The notes under the pieces: model-generated
Database searches by the model: none
What the model was told of the DNA's origin: nothing
What the model saw: the letters and a program-made list of their open reading frames with translations, nothing else
Shown here: positions 35,800 through 40,842 of the stretch, piece by piece
Layout: the number at the start of each line of letters is the position of its first letter
Numbering within the stretch: position 1 is the stretch's first letter
Origin: Hyphomicrobiaceae bacterium
GTDB taxonomy: Bacteria > Pseudomonadota > Alphaproteobacteria > Rhizobiales > Hyphomicrobiaceae
Direction of reading: 5' to 3'
Length of the DNA: 40,842 bases
Assembly: GCA_021775735.1 (NCBI GenBank)
Contig: JAJFHG010000039.1
Coordinates: forward strand, 1 to 40,842
Position numbers and translations under genes: made by a program

Positions 35800-35859
35800 C
35801 GGCCCGCAGATGTGAGGCTGCGAGCCGTGTGGAATTTAGGGTAAGGCGTACGCGCCTTA
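35800..35859. terminator. Two hairpins between convergent cyclase and FecR genes
   Basis: The first is CGGC-C-CGCAG (35800-35809) pairing with CTGCG-A-GCCG (35818-35827), with one mismatch. The second is TAAGGCG (35842-35848) with CGCCTTA (35853-35859), perfect around TACG. Neither has a strong T-tract. Together they fill the 68-base gap and most likely end transcription from both sides. Confidence 0.55.
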
Positions 35860-35863
35860 GTCG

Positions 35864-36838
35864 TTAGTAGGGGTGCTTGTGGCCACCGCCGCCGCAGCCG
35901 CCGCTACTACGGCAACCACCGCCGCCACCTTTGTTCTTGCCCTTGCTGAGGGCTATGCCAATGCCGATTGCAATCGCTGCAGCGGCGGCTGCATTTGCAG
36001 CGTCATTATTTTTCGCTGTTTTTCTCTTTTTCTTCGGTCTGCGTTTTTTCGTGACACGCTTCTTCTTAGGCGTTTTTTTCTTGGCTTTCCGTTTCGGTTT
36101 CTTTTTGTAAGTTTTCTTGGGCAGCGCTGCGTTGACAATCTCACCTTTGGAGAAGACTGGCGAGGGGTCAATCAAAGGCGGGTTGATGACAAACGGAAAT
36201 GCGAGATCAAACGGAATGCCATCCTTGCCTTCTAGAACAGACCAGACTGTTGGATTATCAATCTTGCCATTTTTCGAGATGCGAACCAACTGACTCGGCT
36301 TATTGTTGTTGCGGCAGGTCTTTTTCTTTCTGCTACAAACCTTCACGCCACCTTCGTGCAGCAGTAGATAGGTCGGGCCACCTTTTGGCGGTGTGTAGAC
36401 GTCAAAAATGGTGCCACGTACGGTGATCGACGCATTCGGCGTACGAATGACGTAAGTCGGCTTCTGCGCAACGCCTGTGATGAATCGCAAGGTGCCGGAC
36501 ACGAAGTCCATCACAATCGATCCGGAATTCTTGTTTGAGTCATAGACGAATTTGTCGAGCATCAATTCAGAGCCCGGGCCAAGCGCGATTTTGGTTTGGT
36601 CAGCAAATTGCAATTCGCTGCGCCCATCGCTGCCAACGGCGATCCTTTCGTCCTGGCGCACGTCGTCACCAGGCTGAAGTGTGCGGGTGTCCCGCGAATA
36701 ATCCGCCGTCACCAGATTGATAACTTCAATGGCTTCGCCAATCGTATCGCCAGAGGCGGCAAAGGCGGAAGGGGTCGATGCTGCCACAATGGCAACAGCG
36801 AGAAACGGGATTTGAAGCAGTTTGAGCCGGTTTTTCAT
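35864..36838 (-). CDS. FecR-domain protein with Lys-rich and Gly/Cys-rich tail
   Basis: 324 residues from the ATG at 36836-36838 (GGAG 8 bases upstream). Residues 1-28 are a signal peptide (PFLAVAIVAASTPSAFAA). Residues ~40-165 form a FecR domain: LQPGDDVRQDERIAVGSDGR, LQFADQTKIALGPGSELMLD, SGSIVMDFVSGTLRFITG and TPNASITVRGTIFDVYT. A linker with several Cys follows. The tail has three parts: about residues 241-276 almost only Lys/Arg/Pro/Thr, 277-303 hydrophobic and small (run of Ala, then IAIGIGIAL), and 304-324 Gly-rich with two Cys and two His. The protein is probably periplasmic or anchored. FecR domains often pair with CHASE2 cyclases, as here. The tail has no recognised role. Confidence 0.85.
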   Translation of the reverse strand: MKNRLKLLQIPFLAVAIVAASTPSAFAASGDTIGEAIEVINLVTADYSRDTRTLQPGDDVRQDERIAVGSDGRSELQFADQTKIALGPGSELMLDKFVYDSNKNSGSIVMDFVSGTLRFITGVAQKPTYVIRTPNASITVRGTIFDVYTPPKGGPTYLLLHEGGVKVCSRKKKTCRNNNKPSQLVRISKNGKIDNPTVWSVLEGKDGIPFDLAFPFVINPPLIDPSPVFSKGEIVNAALPKKTYKKKPKRKAKKKTPKKKRVTKKRRPKKKRKTAKNNDAANAAAAAAIAIGIGIALSKGKNKGGGGGCRSSGGCGGGGHKHPY

Positions 36839-36879
36839 TTCACGAGGCTCCAAAAGGGCTATGGCGATCACATAATAGG

Positions 36880-36892
36880 TGTCGCAGCGACA
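36880..36892. promoter_or_regulatory. TGTCGC-A-GCGACA palindrome upstream of the FecR gene
   Basis: 6-base arms with a one-base centre, 42 bases upstream of the FecR start codon on the minus strand. The position is compatible with an operator in the promoter. No known regulator motif is matched, so this rests on symmetry only. Confidence 0.3.
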
Positions 36893-37025
36893 TCAAAGAA
36901 GGTTCAAAGGACTCAGGCTTTGTTCCGTTATAGTAACAGCTTAGGGCCTGTGAATACAGTATGAATGGGAGGTGTTACGAAGCCGTCGCCAATCAAAGCT
37001 CCGTGATGGGAAAGAGCTGATATGG

Positions 37026-38522
37026 TTAGTGAATATTACCCATTAACCGTTTTACCCATGGGCTCAAGGCAAATAAAACACAAGCGCAAACGAGCACCAG
37101 TAGGGCTTGCTCGGTAAAGAACTGGGCCAGAGCATCGGGATCAGTTGCATCAAAGTTACGCCCCAGGATGCCCGCCAGTTTATTGCCAAAGGCAGCTGCC
37201 AGGAACCAAATGCCAAGAACGAGGCCGGTGATCCGTGCGGGTGCCAGCTTGGTCATTGTTGACAGACCAACCGGGCTTAAAAATAATTCTCCTACGGTTT
37301 GTAGGAAGAACAGACCCACCAGCCAGAGTGGGCTGACTTTGCCAGCCGCCGTAAGGTAGGCCGCTGGTATCATCAAAACAAACGAAAGCGCGAGGAAGAC
37401 GAGCCCGATCGAGAATTTGACCGGGCTTGAAGGTTGTCGGGCACCGAACTTCAGCCAGGCAAACGCAAATAATGGTGCGAGCGTGATGACAAACAGCGAG
37501 TTCAACGATTGATACCAGGACGAGGGGATAGAAAATCCCATCACGTTGTTATTCGTCAGCTTGTCAGCAAAAAGCGCAATTGATAGTCCGGTTTGCTCAA
37601 AGATCGACCAGAACACCATGGCAGCTATAAACAAGACGAAGATGGCTCCGATTTGTTTGAAGCCCTTCTCTTTCGAAAACCCAAAGAGGAGTGCGGCTGT
37701 GACGGGAAGCGCGATGATCAGATAGCGCAGCCACGTCCAGCCCTCACTGTCAGATAGAATAAGCAGGCCCATCAATAAGCCTGTGCCGACAATCACCAAA
37801 AATGCATTGCGCCAGAAATTCTCCGGTAGTGAGGCGTTGTGACCTTGATCTGGTAACACCCGTGCATTGTGCATGAACACCAACAGCCCCGCCACCATGC
37901 CAACACCTGCCGCCCCAAAGCCCCAATGCCAACTGGTTGTTGGATCAAAGCCGTTGGCAGAAAGCCAGGACTTAAAGGTTTCACTTTGAGCGAGAAACCC
38001 GGTCACCAGAGGTGCAATAAATGCTCCGATATTGATGCCCATATAGAATAGAGAAAAACCAGCATCACGGCGCGTGTCGCCTTCACGATAGAGTGCGCCA
38101 ACAAGTGCGCTGATACTTGGCTTTAGCAGACCCGTGCCAAGCGCTACCAGAATGAGTCCAACGTAAAAGCTTGCCGCCCACGTTGTCGCCAACGTGAAAT
38201 GCCCAAGGGCAATGATCCAGCCGCCAATGAGCACTGCGCGTTTAGCCCCGAACACACTATCGGCAAGATAGCCGCCTGGGATCGACAGCATATAAACGGC
38301 CATCGTGTAGTTGCCGTAGATACGGGCAGCTTCTTGGACCGGCATGTCAAGTCCACCACCTGCGATGGGTGCAACCATAAACAACGTCAACAAGGCGCGC
38401 ATGCCGTAGTAGGAAAAGCGTTCCCAAAGTTCAGCAAAAAAAAGCGTGCGCAGACCTCTTGGATGGTGTGAGAACCCAAGTGAGGTGTGGGGGGCAGCGG
38501 TGTTTGGAGAGTCGTTGATCAT
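37026..38522 (-). CDS. POT-family proton-coupled peptide transporter
   Basis: 498 residues, ATG at 38520-38522. The family signature ELWERFSYYGMRALL (about residues 30-45, the ExxERFxYYG proton/peptide motif) is present, followed by GGYLADSVFGAKRAVLIGG, and FSLFYMGINIGAFIAPLVTG in helix 5. Twelve or more helices are predicted, with the extra pair typical of bacterial members, and FEQTGLSIALFADKL in helix 7. It imports di- and tripeptides with protons through the inner membrane. Closest well-known relatives are DtpA/DtpB/YjdL. Single gene, with ~300 bases of non-coding sequence upstream. Confidence 0.95.
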   Translation of the reverse strand: MINDSPNTAAPHTSLGFSHHPRGLRTLFFAELWERFSYYGMRALLTLFMVAPIAGGGLDMPVQEAARIYGNYTMAVYMLSIPGGYLADSVFGAKRAVLIGGWIIALGHFTLATTWAASFYVGLILVALGTGLLKPSISALVGALYREGDTRRDAGFSLFYMGINIGAFIAPLVTGFLAQSETFKSWLSANGFDPTTSWHWGFGAAGVGMVAGLLVFMHNARVLPDQGHNASLPENFWRNAFLVIVGTGLLMGLLILSDSEGWTWLRYLIIALPVTAALLFGFSKEKGFKQIGAIFVLFIAAMVFWSIFEQTGLSIALFADKLTNNNVMGFSIPSSWYQSLNSLFVITLAPLFAFAWLKFGARQPSSPVKFSIGLVFLALSFVLMIPAAYLTAAGKVSPLWLVGLFFLQTVGELFLSPVGLSTMTKLAPARITGLVLGIWFLAAAFGNKLAGILGRNFDATDPDALAQFFTEQALLVLVCACVLFALSPWVKRLMGNIH

Positions 38523-38819
38523 AAGCGGAGTTGTAACTGGTTTTTCTCCAGCATTGAAGCCGATGTCGGCCCAGCCTCATTTTAATATGCCATTTTCAAA
38601 TAGTGTTTCTGGCACAGGGGGGAGGAAGGTTTGATGGCTCGGAAGCACTACTCAATACAGTTCTCTCGTCGTTAAACTGGCTTGTGCAATTTGCGTGTCT
38701 GCAAGAACAACTGTTTTGGGCGATATCGAAAGAGATAACCCTAAATTAGTTATTTGTTTCGCAATTGCACGTCCAATTTTTCTAAAAATTAACTAAGCCT
38801 TTCAACACGAGAGCGCGGG
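38523..38819. promoter_or_regulatory. Divergent upstream region of the peptide transporter and HWE kinase
   Basis: 297 bases without a supported gene. From about 38,640 the sequence turns A+T-rich and stays so to the window end. GAGAGCGCGGG just before 38820 is the kinase ribosome site. I searched for an EcfG-type -35/-10 pair (GGAAC and CGTT at the right spacing), since HWE kinases often act in the general stress response, and did not find one. Confidence 0.4.
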
Positions 38820-40244
38820 ATGGAACAAAACCCTTCGAGCGGCGTCATATATCTACACATCTTAGCGGGGATCCTAGTGGGAAGCGTCATGTACCAATCA
38901 AAAGCAAACGATATTTGTCCAGCGTATTATCATTCAAAACGTAAAGTGGCGTTTTTTGCCCCTTTTACGGCAGCGTTTCTATATGGAGCGCTGGTCGTTC
39001 AGGTAACCGTCATTATTACCTATCTATTAATGCGCATTAGTGTGTGGGACTCGCTTTTCCTAATCGGTTCCGGATTGTCATTGTTTGCAGCCCTCACCCT
39101 GTGGCCACTTCTTGTTCAATTTGGAAAGGGTAAGACTATCGCCGAACTGCGCATGCAACTAAATCAAAGCCACGCAGCGATACGGTCACTAAAAAGCAGC
39201 GAAGCCAAGTTAAATAGCGATTTGAAAGGCTATCAAGTTGAACTTACTCGTTCTCACCGTCATTTCCGCCACGTTCTTAAAACCTTCAACATGGCTACGT
39301 TCTACTGCGATCTAAATCATCGCTTCGAGTGGGCCCATAATTTTAGTTTCAAGAGTAAAGATATCATTGGTAAGTCAGTTACTGAGGTTATTTCTGCGGA
39401 CACCGGTAAAGCTGTCGCCCAACTTATGCAAAATGCTATTGACGACGGTCAGATCCACGAAGGAGAATTTCAGATTCCCGTCGGAGATGAGATGAGAAGC
39501 TATGTTCTCCAAATCGCGCCACGGTATAACCGAGACGGTGCGATCATCGGATCGCTCTGTGTATCAAATGACATCACTGAGAAAGCCAAGTGGCATCAAC
39601 ACTTGGCCTCAATGACATTAGAAGTTAATCATCGAGCCCGCAATCTTCTGGCGATTGTTGTTGCGCTCCTTGGTCAATTAGAAAAAACAGCAACCTCCAA
39701 TTCACAATACAAGTCAGCGTTACTTACTCGTGTAATGTCGCTAGCAAAGAGTATTGACTTAATTACTCAAGATAGCTGGACAGCAAGCTCTCTTAAAAAA
39801 TTAATTGATAGTCAGATCGCTCTTGTTGAACCCGAATATAATGAAAGAATTAAATTTGATAGTGCCGATATCCGCCTAAAATCGAAGGCCATTCAAAACA
39901 TCGGTTTAGCAATACATGAGCTTGCCACGTTTTCAAAAAGCATTGGTGCTTTCGCCTCAGATGATGGTTGCGTGACGGTATCTTGGTCAATTGACCAGGA
40001 AAAACCAGAGCCATCACTTACTTTGACATGGCAAGAACAATGTCCAGACGGAAATGCTAAGCAACTTCCAGAGGGATTTGGACAGAAGGTCCTAAAGCGC
40101 ATTGCAGCCCAAGATCTCGGTGGTGATTCAAAACTTTCTTATGAGCCAACTGGCCTACAATTTCAGATGGTTCTTCCTGGTAAATGGTTGGAAATGCAGG
40201 ATTCGGCTAATGCAAAGCTCGTTTCTGAAAGCGTCGGAAGTTGA
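38820..40244 (+). CDS. HWE-type histidine kinase with PAS domain, degenerate ATP site
   Basis: 474 residues. Three membrane helices at about residues 8-25, 44-71 and 77-100, then a coiled coil (105-148), a PAS domain (about 149-256, TFYCDLNHRFEWAHNFSF at its start and CVSNDITEKAKW at its end) and an HWE kinase domain. The phospho-accepting His271 lies in EVNHRARNLLAIVVALL, the HWE H-box. The N-box reads IHELATFSKSIGAFAS: His366 is kept, but Phe371 replaces the Asn that binds Mg-ATP in the family (HELATNA). A WQE triplet and GFGQKVLKRIAAQDLGG are kept. It may be a weak or dead kinase. A response regulator follows at 177 bases. A+T-rich codon use differs from the rest of the window. Confidence 0.88.
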   Translation: MEQNPSSGVIYLHILAGILVGSVMYQSKANDICPAYYHSKRKVAFFAPFTAAFLYGALVVQVTVIITYLLMRISVWDSLFLIGSGLSLFAALTLWPLLVQFGKGKTIAELRMQLNQSHAAIRSLKSSEAKLNSDLKGYQVELTRSHRHFRHVLKTFNMATFYCDLNHRFEWAHNFSFKSKDIIGKSVTEVISADTGKAVAQLMQNAIDDGQIHEGEFQIPVGDEMRSYVLQIAPRYNRDGAIIGSLCVSNDITEKAKWHQHLASMTLEVNHRARNLLAIVVALLGQLEKTATSNSQYKSALLTRVMSLAKSIDLITQDSWTASSLKKLIDSQIALVEPEYNERIKFDSADIRLKSKAIQNIGLAIHELATFSKSIGAFASDDGCVTVSWSIDQEKPEPSLTLTWQEQCPDGNAKQLPEGFGQKVLKRIAAQDLGGDSKLSYEPTGLQFQMVLPGKWLEMQDSANAKLVSESVGS

Positions 40245-40420
40245 AAATAGTTTGCAATAATCATTTCTGATGAAACCCGAAGTTGTGGTGTTCTCGGGCT
40301 ACATGAGTCATTAGGGTGCCAGATTTGCAAGGGAACGTAGATGACGACAATTGAAAAAACTTGAACATCTTCTGAGCACAGAAACCAATTTTTGAAATGG
40401 GGTGTGCTGATTGAATAGAA

Positions 40421-40842
40421 ATGATATCTATAACTCAAACAACCAGTCGAGACTGGTTTCCAGTACAAAATTCTGTTGCCAGGAGTAGAAAGATATCTCA
40501 ATCAATCCAATCTTATCGAGAGCGCCTAAAACACAAACGCATCCTTGTGGTCGAAGATGAGCTATTGATTTCAATGGAGTTGGCATCAGAGTTAGAGGAT
40601 TGTGATGCGATTGTCGTCGGCCCATTTCGTTGTGTCGAAGACGTGTTGGGTCTGTCCGATAAATTAAAAGCTGATGCGGCCATTCTCGATGTTAATCTGA
40701 ATGGAGTGATGGTTTATCCAATCGCTGATCTATTACAAACACTCAGTATGCCGTTTGTGTTCCAGACGGGAAATCCAAATAGTGAAATTCTATCTAGTTT
40801 ATATCCCGGAGTTCCAGTGGTAGAAAAACCAGTGGATCCCCG
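40421..40842 (+). CDS. Response regulator of the HWE-kinase type, cut by the window end
   Basis: 140 residues are visible from ATG 40421, with no stop before the edge. The receiver domain starts near residue 39 (KRILVVEDELLISMELASEL) with acidic pocket Glu45-Asp46-Glu47. The phospho-acceptor Asp90 lies in AAILDVNLNG, followed by VYPIADLLQTLSMPFVFQTG, and Lys136 in VVEKPVDP. This is the single-domain regulator type that accompanies HWE kinases. About 38 polar residues precede the receiver, which is unusual. No in-frame ATG or GTG lies closer to it, so the start depends on a weak ribosome site. The partner is the kinase just upstream. Confidence 0.85.
   Translation, partial: MISITQTTSRDWFPVQNSVARSRKISQSIQSYRERLKHKRILVVEDELLISMELASELEDCDAIVVGPFRCVEDVLGLSDKLKADAAILDVNLNGVMVYPIADLLQTLSMPFVFQTGNPNSEILSSLYPGVPVVEKPVDP

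Overview
The window reads as a stretch of chromosome from an alphaproteobacterium, most likely of the Hyphomicrobiales (Rhizobiales) type. The evidence is a set of small families and linkages typical of that class: an aa3-oxidase subunit IV peptide next to a split transhydrogenase operon (pntAA-pntAB-pntB), a DUF2093 gene beside lpxK and xseA, a DUF4170 gene, a divergent pair of DUF465 genes beside purEK, and an HWE-type histidine kinase with its matching response regulator. Base composition is moderate in GC by eye. The last ~2.2 kb (from about 38,640) is visibly richer in A+T. I see no insertion sequence, prophage, CRISPR array or rRNA. One tRNA gene (Gln, UUG) is present.

Layout, left to right. 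1-6,971: start of an unknown gene, a secreted basic protein of unknown function, a 49-residue cytochrome oxidase subunit IV, the proton-translocating transhydrogenase operon, a HIT protein, a secreted zincin-like protein and a membrane-anchored alpha/beta hydrolase. 7,062-12,448: rpsU, purK-purE, two DUF465 genes, an acyl-CoA synthetase, a 30-residue membrane peptide and DUF4170. 12,505-18,423: an envelope block with a cysteine phosphatase, a fused acyltransferase-Kdo transferase, lpxK and DUF2093, then xseA. 18,526-21,524: purD and the thiS-thiG-thiE operon. 21,669-26,277: an outer-membrane beta-barrel protein, kdsD (arabinose-5-phosphate isomerase, the Kdo precursor step) and an SPFH/NfeD pair. 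26,472-32,225: hemH, a degenerate endonuclease/phosphatase-fold protein, DUF1499, a metallo-beta-lactamase-fold hydrolase and a DASS transporter. 32,424-38,522: a DUF2161 nuclease-fold protein, tRNA-Gln, a CHASE2 adenylate cyclase convergent with a FecR-domain protein, and a POT peptide transporter. 38,820-40,842: an HWE kinase and the start of its response regulator, cut by the window end.

Functional links: kdsD, the acyltransferase-KdtA fusion and lpxK belong to one pathway, Kdo-lipid A assembly, and lie about 8 kb apart. PurE, PurK and PurD are three steps of purine synthesis. ThiS, ThiG and ThiE build and join the thiazole half of thiamine. PntAA/AB/B make NADPH from the proton gradient, with an oxidase subunit encoded just upstream.

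Most of the window is housekeeping sequence and I do not see a clear new multi-gene system. The most unusual items are single-gene or two-gene observations: the DUF374-KdtA fusion with a divergent phosphatase, a secreted EEP-fold protein that has lost its catalytic motifs, an HWE kinase lacking the ATP-site Asn, a FecR protein with a Lys/Arg-then-hydrophobic-then-Gly/Cys tail facing a CHASE2 cyclase, and a 158-bp antisense coding overlap between DUF1499 and a metallohydrolase.
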